Origin: Orobanche coerulescens
Lineage: Eukaryota; Streptophyta; Magnoliopsida; Lamiales; Orobanchaceae
Direction of reading: 5' to 3'
Length of the DNA: 64,000 nucleotides
Assembly: GCA_033398695.1 (NCBI GenBank)
Contig: CM065802.1
Location: 165,783,965-165,847,964 of the forward strand
The notes under the pieces are model-generated. The model searched no databases. It saw only the letters and a list, made by a program, of their open reading frames with translations, and was not told the DNA's origin. Of the stretch, positions 24,666 through 34,060 are shown piece by piece. The position numbers were made by a program, and so were the translations under genes. Positions within the stretch are counted from its first letter, which is position 1. Every line of letters begins with the position of its first letter.

Positions 24666-27580
24666 TGTAACGCCCCAACCCGACAAGGGTAGAAGCATCA
24701 CTTTATGGTGACATATCAGATACAACATATTCAAATCGAAACAACACCAAGTGTCCCTGAAACCGAACAAAAGAGAGTACAATACAAATGTCCGAATCCA
24801 AAAATAACAGTAAGGAAATAAAGTTCATTATTAAAATAAAGCTATAGGGTAATCCACTCTCTCTCATCCCCAAGCTAATAACCCCAGTCCTAGCTTAAGT
24901 ACCTGCCGCATGGAGAAGAAAAGCGGCTGAGCATAAAAAGCTTAGTGAATAGATATAAAGCAAATAACAAAACAGATCAAACGAGATAAGATAATCAAAG
25001 GAATGCGAAGATAGAATACATATGGTATCAATGGATAATCAAAAGGATATCAAAGTTTAAGTATAAAGTGTATGAATGTGGACTCAGTATTTTACCCCAG
25101 ACCCAAACAAATATCCAAACAAATAGTAGCCCAATGGAGTGATCAACTCCCAAATGTGAAGGGACTGCATGCACGCATGCCCAATCACCAAACAAATATA
25201 ATATGTATCCATATCATCATAGTATCCCAAACAAATAACAAACAAATCTATAATGCATCCATACGCCCCTGCAAACAATTCATAATCATAATAATGGTCA
25301 TAGCAGATAGCAGATAAGGGACGGTGTGGTACATCTCTCCAACCACACTAGAGTCATAACATTGGTGCATCAATGCTACGGTCATGGACCCCCCATAACT
25401 GAGAACAGATAATACCTGGTTAAATACTGAATGGTCAAAAGTACAAGTACAAATCAAAGTGTAGGTCTCATTCATATAGTCAAAGTTCAATATCAAAGGT
25501 TCAATAATCAAAGAGCTAATATCAAAGGTTCAGTTCACATGTATCAAATCAAAGATGCAATTTCAAAGGTTCAAACGAAGAGTTCGAATATCAACAGTCC
25601 AAAATAAGATAGGCAAATAATATAGAAGAGAGAGAAAGATCATGAGAGAGAAAGTGGTTGTAGTCTTGCTGAAAGAGTACGGAATATCTGTACCTTATTC
25701 AACAGCAAAAGGAAACAAAGATAGATGGATCACAAGATACAGGATCACTCCCGCTTCACAGAACCTATACGGATCAATAACCAAGTATTACTTTAAGTCC
25801 AAATGAATTTGGTTACTCATTTTAGTAATATAATAGACTTTTAGTGTGTAACTACCTTTTTAAGAAAACTCAGCTTTTAATATCAAAATATGTATCACGT
25901 TTATGGATTTTTAAAGTATAATTGTGCACCTCCTGGAGCCTTAGAAAAATTTCCCCCGGTAGGTACATATGTTTTCTACTTTGTGTAATTTTTGTAGAAT
26001 TTCAAGATTGTATAGCTATAGAACAAAAATTCCTTATCAAAACTAGTCCAAATTCGGTGACAGATCTGAGACTCAAAAAGTAAGCAATTAAGAGACCATG
26101 ATGTGCTACACTAAAAATTCCACCAAAAATCACAGAGGCCAAACACATCTTATATTTTAGCACTGTCCAATTTGAGTTAATGATTCCTTACTGATTTCAA
26201 AACAAAAATCATAAATCAAGGTTGAAATTCGGATTACTAATTGACAGGTTTGATACTTGAACTTGTAAAATCAGAAAAGACATTCTATCGTCTTCCAAAA
26301 ATTACAGGACTTACATATTCAGAAAGTACTTTTCCAGAACTTGATTTTAGACTCAAGAATCACTCAAAAGAACATTGGTATCATTAAAATAGACCCCTTT
26401 CAATATAACCCAAAAACCTGACAGCATACCTAGAGATAAATTCAATACAACCCTAACCTTTATTAGCCTTTTAACCTTTTTTTTATCAGCTTTTATCTAT
26501 GAACATGTTACAACTTGACGAATTTTTTAACCACATCAGAACTCAAAAGTTAAATTCACAAAAATTCACACAGGTACTTCAATGTCTTTAGAACCCACAC
26601 GAATTTTCCCAGAATTTATTGGTTAGTTTAACCTCACACGAAAAATGCTCAAACGCAGAATATTCAGAAAACCGACCTGCAGTTGTACCCAAAAAGTATC
26701 CGCCTCAACGACCTACAAAACATCCAGGAAAAATTCCCAAAAATTTATGGTATTACTAATCATATAGAAGTTATATACTGGGTGGTTTCATGGCCCAAAC
26801 CATTATATTTTTTGAATCAAAAATCGACAAAGTGGACTGATTTTAGACTCCCGAATTTCAGATTCAACACTTAATCACACAAAAATAAAAAACACGACCA
26901 AAACAACTCGAAATCACTCCAAACTAATTGGAGAACTTAAATAAGACATAAAACTAGGTTTTAATCAAAGGAAACTGAATTGAATCATTATATATCATGA
27001 CCTATCTCGTTTACAATTTCAGGTATACAAGTTGTCTTAATTCCAGAATTCATTTAAGCCATCATATAACGTGTTTAATCATACCAACACAGCCGAGACC
27101 TTCAATCTACCACCAAGCCTTCCTTTGTGCACGCCTCGATCGAACGGTAATGGTAGAGAACTAGGTAGCCGCCATTTTTAGTTTTAGGTTTTAGGGTTTT
27201 TAGTTTTGTGAAGTATATGTGTGTGATATATATAGGCCAGTGGGGAGGAATTTCAAAAAGGAAAATACCTAAATTATGGGGTTTGATGGAAGGCTTTGCC
27301 AAATATAAAACCCATCACGAACCTGGACATGATTCACGATTCCATATATTTGTGTAAAACATATCATTCAGCTAGGGACAAAAGTAGAAAACGTGTGACA
27401 ATTTTAATTATGTACAAATTAGTTCTCCATAAGTTTTATATTCGTATTACATTTATTTGTTCAAATGTTGACGATTTAAATACTTAGGTTATAATCATAA
27501 TGTAATATTTTAAATAATTAAATGTCTTTTATAGATTCGAGATTAAAGGGTATTTTAACATGTTCAAAAATCTGGGTTTT
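24666..27580 (-). repeat. Array LTR 5
   Basis: This is the outermost 5' LTR. The TATA box is at 27225-27236. It has a ~57 bp deletion near 24740 compared with LTR 3. Its start is slightly damaged (plus strand GGGTTTTATA instead of GGGTTTTACA) and it abuts Athila-type DNA at 27581. The same join recurs at 61921. Confidence 0.88.
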
Positions 27581-28033
27581 ATAGATTGGGGGTAATATTC
27601 TTTGATGAACTTGTGTTTATTTTCTAAATTTTTATCAAAATTTGTATCGGATTATGCTAAGATTATTGATTGATTGATGGTGTTTCGTTATTTTGTCGTG
27701 AATTGCTGTGATTGTCGATTGAAATTGTTGTTGTTGAGGATTGAATTGAGTAAATTATTGTTTTTTGTTCTTCAATTAAGCTAACACATGCAAAGTGTTT
27801 GATAAAATGCACCAATGAATTTTTTTTGAGCCAAACATCTCCAAATTGTCTGCAACAAATTCGATTATCGGAATAGTATGTGCCACAACCCTTACGTCAA
27901 GTTTGAGTTTAAATTTCTGCCTCATAACCCTCATACGGAAGTGCGAGTTCATTCGACGCTATATCCATTTTCCGTACGTTATAAGTTGAGAGTGGTGTAG
28001 TGTTATTTAAAGTCATCTAAGCTATCCTGCGTT

Positions 28034-28045
28034 TATTTTTCAGGA
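28034..28045 (+). promoter_or_regulatory. Acceptor-like site before the PTTP ORF
   Basis: TTTATTTTTCAG|GACTTC lies ~8 bp before the ATG of the ORF. The same arrangement precedes the ORF in Athila3 (62376-62387), and C has ACTTCTCAG|GACTG on its strand near 43521. A conserved acceptor at this place suits expression from a spliced subgenomic RNA. That is inferred. Confidence 0.45.
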
Positions 28046-28052
28046 CTTCGTC

Positions 28053-29321
28053 ATGGCTCGGAAAAGGAAGTTGAGCACGAGGGCTAGGACGCGATCATCC
28101 CCCATAAGAGAGGAGACGTCAAAAAACCGGACGGATATGGGATCCCACCAATTCTCTGACCCCGACATACATCGAATATTCAACGAGAGAATCTGTCCTC
28201 GTCTAATAATTCCTGAGCGGGGATTCACTCCTGCCCCCCAAGACGACGAGCTATTGGCGATGATCAATGAAATGGGATGGACTCGATTCACTGCGCCACC
28301 CGAGCCGGTGGTGATTTCTTTCATCCAAAAGTTCTACGCCAGTGCTCTATTACGACAAATCCAGGCGGGGCAGATGATGAGATGACCGGATGCACGGACT
28401 GAGATCGTCGTCCGCGGCCAAACAGCAAACTTCTCAGTGGCCGCGATTCGGAGGCTGTACGATCTACCGGAGGTGGATGAATCGGCGTACACACGGACTA
28501 TGAGTAGCCTCACGAGGGAGGCTTTGCTGGAGGCACTTGCTCAGCCGGGTTCCGTCTAGGAAACGTGCGTCCTGGGTTCCACAGCTTTCTATTTCAAGAG
28601 TTCCCGCCTCAGTCGGCTCGGGCGAGCCTGGCTTTATTTCCTCTGTGCACGAGTCGACCCTACCTCACAGAGCCGCTCGGTCTTGCTTCCTCGTGCCCAA
28701 TTATTATATGCCATCACGACGGGACTCCTATTTGATGTGGCCCCATGTCTGTCCCGTTCTATATTTCAGTGCATCCAGGGAGGGGCAAAGACGGGCTCGC
28801 TGATTTGTGCCCTATGCCGCCAGTCGGGCGTGACTTAGTCCGACGATGAGCCGTCCATAGCACCCCACGGTCTGATCGACCACCGTATTATCTCCCATTT
28901 TGACCAGTGGGGTGGCGCGATGGCACACAAGCGAGGGCGAGGATTTATTATCGATGAGCCACACGAGCATTCCCCTGAGCCACTACTTCTGACTCATGAG
29001 CCGACGGCAGATGCTGAGGATCAGACTGAGTCCAGTCCACCGCCAGCGAGAGAGCACCTTCAGGCGATGTTTTACAGCTTGAGGGAGGAGATGCGGGCAG
29101 AGAGAGACAGCCTTCTCGCAGCTGTTCAAGAGGAGATGCGCGAGCAGGCCCGCGGGGCCAATCGTCGTGCGGAGAGGCGCTTAGCGGCGAGGGATGCTTA
29201 TCATCAGGACTATTTCGCTGCGTGGACGAGCCATATAATCCATCCGGACGGACCCTTCATTCCACCAGTCAGGCCATCTACACCACCCTCCTCGCCGGAC
29301 GAGGCTGGCGCCAGTTCCTGA
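28053..29321 (+). pseudogene. PTTP / envelope-like ORF of Athila2
   Basis: A single 423-codon frame starts MARKRKLSTRAR, a basic stretch that could be a nuclear localisation signal. It contains the family phrases FSDPDIHRIFN, PERGFTPAPQDDELL, MGWTRFTAPPEPVV, VRGQTANFSVAAIRRL and, at the end, an RE-rich helix and RRLAARDAYHQ. The central part resembles the Pfam plant 'putative transposon protein' family; its function is unknown. In-frame stops occur at 28383-28385, 28557-28559 and near 28837. The stop at 28557 is shared with Athila3. A 12-bp in-frame deletion near 28795 distinguishes this copy from Athila3. Confidence 0.82.
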
Positions 29322-29395
29322 GCTGATATTAGGGGAGTACTTGACCTTTCTCATACTGCATATTATTATTTGTGTCCATTGAGGTCAATGTACGT

Positions 29396-29411
29396 CTTAA
29401 GTTTGGGGGGG
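29396..29411 (+). other. Internal polypurine tract copy
   Basis: CTTAAGTTTGGGGGGG follows the PTTP ORF, ~1.2 kb before the true tract CTTAAGTTTGGGGGTA at 30582. C has the same pair on the other strand (42012-42027 and 40806-40823). It could act as a second primer for plus-strand DNA. Confidence 0.5.
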
Positions 29412-29844
29412 TTACTTTTAGTTGTTATTTACTTATTCGTTGCTATTTTTTGTTGTTATTGATTCTAGCCTTGCTTGTCTTCTAAAATATTCTGGACTTT
29501 ATTTGCATTCATGAATTTTTTCGTGCAGCCTTGTGTAAGACTTATGATATGATACTGGTTTCTTTTTGTACAAACGGTTGAGTTTTGGTCGAGTTTGCAT
29601 TCTGCGATATTTGTTTCCTTTGAGTATTTATTTCGGTCTGATTTTTTGCGTCATTGTAGAATCCTAGCATATAAGAAATGAGACATGCGTGTTTACGAAC
29701 CACCGTCTATACATTTGGTTACACTTTTCACGTAGCTAGTCGTCCAGTAACATGAGTCTTCTTGGCATTTAATTTGAGTTTAGGTATTGAGTCGGACAGC
29801 TTTTCCCAAAAAAATAAAAATTCGAGAAATTATACATGTTCTAT

Positions 29845-30140
29845 GATGGGAAGTCTAGTAACTGGGGGTATTCACGTGACCCGTTGTTTACTCTCGCGTA
29901 AAACGACAACCCTGAATAGACTAATGGTTCAGAAAAATCGCATGATGATAAAGGAAGCCAAGTAACCGGATGTATTCACGTGACCCGTCGTTTACATTCG
30001 CGTAAAACAGCAACTTTGAATCGGACATGCGGGAATAGCCATTCGAGTTTTTTCTCCGTGGTAGAAGGAGACTTAGTAACTAGAAGCACTCATGAGCCCC
30101 ATGAGTGTCTTTTACGTCAAACGGTTCCCCAATACATGAG
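29845..30140 (+). repeat. ~115-bp tandem repeats in Athila2 3' region
   Basis: Two clear units and one diverged unit are marked by GTAACYGGRKGTATTCACGTGAC and TTCGCGTAAAACRRCAAC (phrases given in degenerate form). The same repeats appear in C at about 41280-41575 in opposite orientation. Confidence 0.75.
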
Positions 30141-30581
30141 AATGGATTTCCACCATAGGGTCATTTCATGAAACATATCGGGAGTCGGAACCTAGTGGTT
30201 AACTCGAATCATTATAATAATTATATATAAGGGAATGCTGTCCGAGGATTATTATTTACGATGAAACTCTTGCATTTTTGCCACGAGACCGTGGGACTTG
30301 GCGAGTTGGCTTGTTTAATCTAACCCTTCATATTGGCGGTCGGCTAAATCCACACTTGTTAATCTTTGAGCCTTGATTTTCTTCATGACCGATAGATCAG
30401 CACTAAAAATGATTGCTTTGTGGAATCATTGTCCGTGATGTGACCCACTAATACGATACTTGTATTTTTCTTTGAGATTTTCAGGTTAGTATTAATCAGG
30501 TAAACACTATGGATTTGCAAGTTTACCCACGATACTTGTCATCTCATTTGAAATTAATTTTTGCTTGTGGACAAGCAAAGG

Positions 30582-30907
30582 CTTAAGTTTGGGGGTATTT
30601 GTTAGATTTATTTTTATGCGCTTAATTATAATTATTTTATACCCATTTTTAGTTTAAATCTGCGTAAATGAGCTTTTAATGCATTATCTTTATATGTTTT
30701 GAAGGAAATTGGAGTCCGGGAGCTTGAACGAAGAAAAACGGGCCGAAACGACATTTTTTGGTCGTGGACCGCGGCACACAGATGCTGGGCCGCGGCACAG
30801 GAGGCGCCCAGAAGGACCCAGTACAAACTGTACCGGGGGCCACGGCACGCAAGCTCTGAGCCGCGGCCCATAAGGAAGACGAGCGCCCAGGCCTGGCGGG
30901 TGAGGAC
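30582..30907 (+). repeat. Athila2 polypurine tract and 3' LTR, first part
   Basis: TTAAGTTTGGGGGTATT leads into TGTTAGATTTATTTTTATGC at 30600, matching the start of the C LTR (TGTTAGGCGTATTTTC on its strand). The part from 30745 to 30870 has three to four CCGCGG palindromes (CGCGGCACA, GCCGCGGCCCA). The LTR is then cut by solo LTR G; the bases AGGAC (30903-30907) before the cut nearly match AGGAT (33142-33146) after it. Confidence 0.75.
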
Positions 30908-31379
30908 TGTAACACCCCGGATATATTCAGGAATATTACAGCACCGTAAATCATTTACATAAGAATTTACAAGGCTGAATAAAGGAAATGACAATAACAG
31001 ATACCAATTTATGAAATTGTTGAAATAAAATAGAACCGTTTGGTTCAAAACAGAGAATACAAATATCCAATGAAGAGTTATTATTATTACATCATTAAAA
31101 TCCAAACATTATAAACTGACGACGTACTCGAGTACTTATTGAAATAACCAACAAACAACAGACAGTAAACCCGGCCGGAACATCACTCTGCACCCTCGTC
31201 GTCATGCATCTCCAGTGGTTGTTTCCCCGCTCTCCTGGATCCTGAACATACACAAATATTCACCCCCGAAGATATAATCATACAACAGTGATATAATCAA
31301 CAATTATATCATAACAAGTTTCTCCAACGAGAAATATTCACAACACATATCATATCATAACAGTTTCAACATACTGATG

Positions 31380-31530
31380 GTATTCCAACGATCCAGCGCA
31401 CGCAGCTATAGATTCCCATGATGATCCCGTCGGACCAAAGCATGGTGGAACTACCTGTCCAATGATCCAGCGCACACAGCTATAGATTCCCATGATGATT
31501 CCCGTCGGATCAAAGCATGGTGGACATTTA
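31380..31530 (-). repeat. Minisatellite in LTR G
   Basis: Two units of ~75 bp share GATCCAGCGCACRCAGCTAT, AGATTCCCATGATGAT and CCCGTCGGA. The kernel is common to the minisatellites of LTRs B and E. Confidence 0.8.
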
Positions 31531-31789
31531 ATCACAACACATAATACACAATACAATCAGAATATACTTGTTATAATATAGACAATTCTAATTAGAGTAC
31601 TTGCCTCGGTTCGTTGACAAGAATAAACTTCCACGAATATCAAAATACTCGAAGGTCATCCCCTTCGATCAATCACGTGTTAAGCTCGAACTTTAACAAA
31701 AGAAATAGCATAGAATTCATTTCATGCCGAACGAACGTCTAACAATTCAACAATTACGGTAGAAAGTCCTTAATATGCAATCTGTCTGG

Positions 31790-32015
31790 ATAGCTTAACG
31801 CACGCTACGAATCCTATGTAGCGTATGTTAATGCTACTCGTTAGCGCATGCAGTACACACAGCCTAGCGTACGCTAATCAGGCGTGGTCAGTGCCTCACT
31901 GATCAGCCGACTGACTCAGCTGATGACTTAACGCACGCTAAGTCCCAATTGTGGCGTACGCTAAACGTACTCGATAGCGCACGTTACTTCACGTAGCTTA
32001 GCGCACGCTAAGAGT
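31790..32015 (-). repeat. Palindrome cluster downstream in LTR G
   Basis: About seven variants of TTAGCGCACGCTAA occur in 225 bp (for example CTTAACGCACGCTAAG, CTAGCGTACGCTAA, CTTAGCGCACGCTAAG). Unlike the first cluster, it lies inside the putative intron, just before the minisatellite. LTR B lacks this block. Confidence 0.75.
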
Positions 32016-32842
32016 GCATGGCAGTTCACTGGAGGGCAGCAAATTATACAAATGGTGATGAAGTAAGCGAATTCCTCAGTAATTAATGTTTGTTATCCGG
32101 CTTCATGTTATGTTCATAACCTTTAAGAATGATCTCATGGATAATAACAACTTTGAGGTGCAAGTATACGTATAATCATCATAACACCATAATCCGTCTT
32201 GATTACAATTCTCATGCGAAGTTGGTGATCTCCGGTTTATGTATTAGATTCTACTATCATTATACATATTCAGACTTCATCTTGAGGTGAACTAACAATT
32301 CCAACTTATACGAAAGAATATTTCTTAAGATGATTCTTCCTTTAAGTTCTTATAACCGAAATAATATCACCTCCAATTCATGATCACAAAGATAACATAA
32401 ATCATACGGATTGTCAACTTCAGAATGTTTCTCTCATCATTTGAAGTATTAGGGTTCCAACTTCAAGGTTCCAACAATAATATCGCAATCGTAGACATTC
32501 CAATCTTCTAAACATGGTGTTGTTGAATAATTCACTAATGAAATTCAATATCTCATTAACATGATCACCTTATTCTCCATAACACGAATCTAGAGTTGAA
32601 GATAGAATCAACATACCTTAATATGATGAAATCACTGAACCACGAGGTAGAATCCGACTCCGGTTGGTTATGTGCCACTCCAAGGTGTTACTTCTCTTCA
32701 ATGATCACTCACAAGTGATAACCAATATTCAAGGATCAGTAAGATGTGTTCTAAGTGTGTTAGAAGGATGATTATAGCTCTCTGGCCTCTCAAGAATGAA
32801 GAATGGACAAAGGAAATGTAAGCCAAAATGGGTGGTTGTCTC

Positions 32843-33100
32843 ATTTATAATATTCTGCACTTTAGCTAATTAGCGCACGCTACAATACATACTTAGCGCG
32901 CGCTAATAAGCGTTGACTACAAATCTGTCCAGGTTCGTCCGCGGGAATCTTATCCCGGACCCATGTCCCGGATGGCGCATGTGCTAGCCACCTACCTCAA
33001 TAATTCAGTGTCTAGCGCACGCAACTCCTACATACATAGCGTGCGCTAGTAATAGCCGATAGCGCGCGTTAAGCTACATTCTTAGCGTGCGCTATCACGA
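32843..33100 (-). promoter_or_regulatory. LTR G U3: palindrome cluster and TATA-like box
   Basis: Variants of TTAGCGCACGCTAA (about six) occupy 32868-33095. In the minus direction they end just before TATTATAAATGAG. Confidence 0.65.
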
Positions 33101-33141
33101 ATTTGCATGAGAAAATTTGCATGTTGTTATACTCAAGTACA

Positions 33142-33880
33142 AGGATGCCAAACAGAGTTATAAATAGGCACTGAAGGTCAGAAGATATGATCATCAAACA
33201 GAAGGAGAAAATAAATAGGAGCAGAAAGCAGAAGCCAGAGAACGGCGCAATTCAAGTTCCTAAACTGTGTTTGATTTTTCTTATGCTTTCTTTAATTCTT
33301 TGTGTATTATTTTCTAGCATGTCGGGCTAGAACCCTTTTCTAGGATTGTGATGAAATCAAGATTTTGACGGATTAACTTTTCATTTTGCATTATTAACAT
33401 ATTTTCCTTTTCTATTGAGTTTTCCCCAATTGTTCTTAACGCGTTCAATTATGTGGCCTATGATTGAATTGTTTTGATTATGCAACTCGAATCGGGAGAG
33501 GAGAGTTAGTAGGAAAAATTGGTGAGAAACATCTTATCTTGTGAGATAGGAATATACTCATAGGAATTACGTGGCCCGTCTGAAGATTTTGTACTTTTTG
33601 CCTATTGTTGAATTAATTCACCTAGGAATAGAGTGATTTATTCACCTTAGAAAATTCTACTGACCTCGGGAGAGGCATTAGAGTATCTTAGAAATCTTTG
33701 CCTTCAATAAATTGGGAAATTACTTAGTTTAAATAAATCAAGAGTAATTTGAATTAATCGAGGCAGATTCTCAATCCTAGATTCTTCTCTTATTTGATCT
33801 TCTTTATTCGCATGGAGGCAATGACGAAGAAATATTATGGATTTTTCCTTGTTCTGGATTGTTGTTTTATTTTCTTCTTT
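33142..33880 (+). repeat. Athila2 3' LTR, second part
   Basis: The Athila LTR resumes with GAGTTATAAATAGG, the TATA region, and continues to align with the C LTR, including CTCGGGAGAGGC, GGAATATACTCATAGGAA and CAATAAATTGGGAAA. The alignment fades near 33880, so the last ~250 bp of the LTR is missing or too diverged to see. Confidence 0.7.
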
Positions 33881-34060
33881 ACGATATTGATGATATTTTA
33901 TTATTTTGTACAACTTCTAGTTGTAACTTCTAATTTTATTTTATTTTTTATTTTTCATATTTAAATATTTTACAACTTCAGGTTGTAAATTTTCTAAAGT
34001 TTTAATTTTATACAACTTCTAGTTGGATTTTTTTTAATCACAATTTCTGGTTGCATATTA
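33881..34060. repeat. Four copies of an ACAACTTCTAGTTGT dyad
   Basis: ACAACTTCTAGTTGTA (33910), ACAACTTCAGGTTGTA (33972), ACAACTTCTAGTTGGA (34012) and ACAATTTCTGGTTGCA (34042) lie in AT-rich DNA. The first two are near-perfect palindromes. Their role is unknown. Confidence 0.6.

Larger units (their letters stand above)
10795..27580 (-). mobile_element. Tandem array: five LTRs and four 551-bp internal segments
   Basis: The array is read on the minus strand. LTRs occupy 24666-27580, 21207-24114, 17689-20655, 14219-17137 and 10795-13667. Between them lie internal segments 24115-24665, 20656-21206, 17138-17688 and 13668-14218, each 551 bp. Each LTR starts TGTAAAACCCAG and ends GGGGCGTTACA or GGGGCATTACA, and each internal segment has an iMet primer site at one end and AGAGGGGAAGAG at the other. 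The internal parts code only for the integrase C-terminus and chromodomain of a Tekay-type chromovirus. Equal internal lengths mean all copies derive from one deleted element. Shared LTRs point to repeated unequal recombination or to integration of a concatemer. Confidence 0.9.
27581..30599 (+). mobile_element. Athila2: 3' half of an Athila-type element
   Basis: The order is a leader (27581-28052), the PTTP/envelope-like pseudogene (28053-29321), an untranslated region with repeats, and the polypurine tract AAGTTTGGGGGTATT before an LTR at 30600. The whole layout matches element C on the other strand (43750 down to 40806). Gag, protease and pol are missing because the array LTR begins at 27580. 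Confidence 0.82.
31242..32616 (-). other. Putative leader intron in LTR G
   Basis: The donor context CATATTAAG|GTATGTTG is almost identical to that of LTR B (TATATTAAG|GTATGTGA). The acceptor is GTGTATGTTCAG|GATCC, followed by GGAGAGCGGGGAAACAACCA, as in B. Length 1375 bp. Inferred from sequence only. Confidence 0.5.
30908..33141 (-). mobile_element. Solo LTR G, gypsy chromovirus type
   Basis: On the minus strand it starts TGTACTTGAGTA at 33141 and ends GGGGTGTTACA at 30908. The final 60 bp match the end of LTR B (CGCTGTAATTATTCC-type, then CGGGGTGTTACA). There is no primer site or internal region at either side, and near-identical 5-bp flanks (AGGAC/AGGAT) support a single insertion reduced to one LTR by recombination. 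Layout: palindromes 33095-32868, TATA-like ATTATAAATG at 32852-32843, donor-like AAG|GTATGT at 32617, second palindrome cluster 32010-31790, minisatellite 31530-31380, acceptor-like TGTATGTTCAG ending at 31242. Confidence 0.75.

Noticed and set aside
10795..27580. Small frames of 60-99 codons repeated every ~3.5 kb (for example 82-codon frames near 11331, 14811, 18323 and 21841)
   Set aside because: They recur because the LTR recurs. They lie in non-coding LTR sequence and vary in length with indels.
30632..31105. 157-codon minus-strand frame across the Athila2 LTR and LTR G
   Set aside because: It spans the junction of two LTRs and has no domain, so it is a chance frame.
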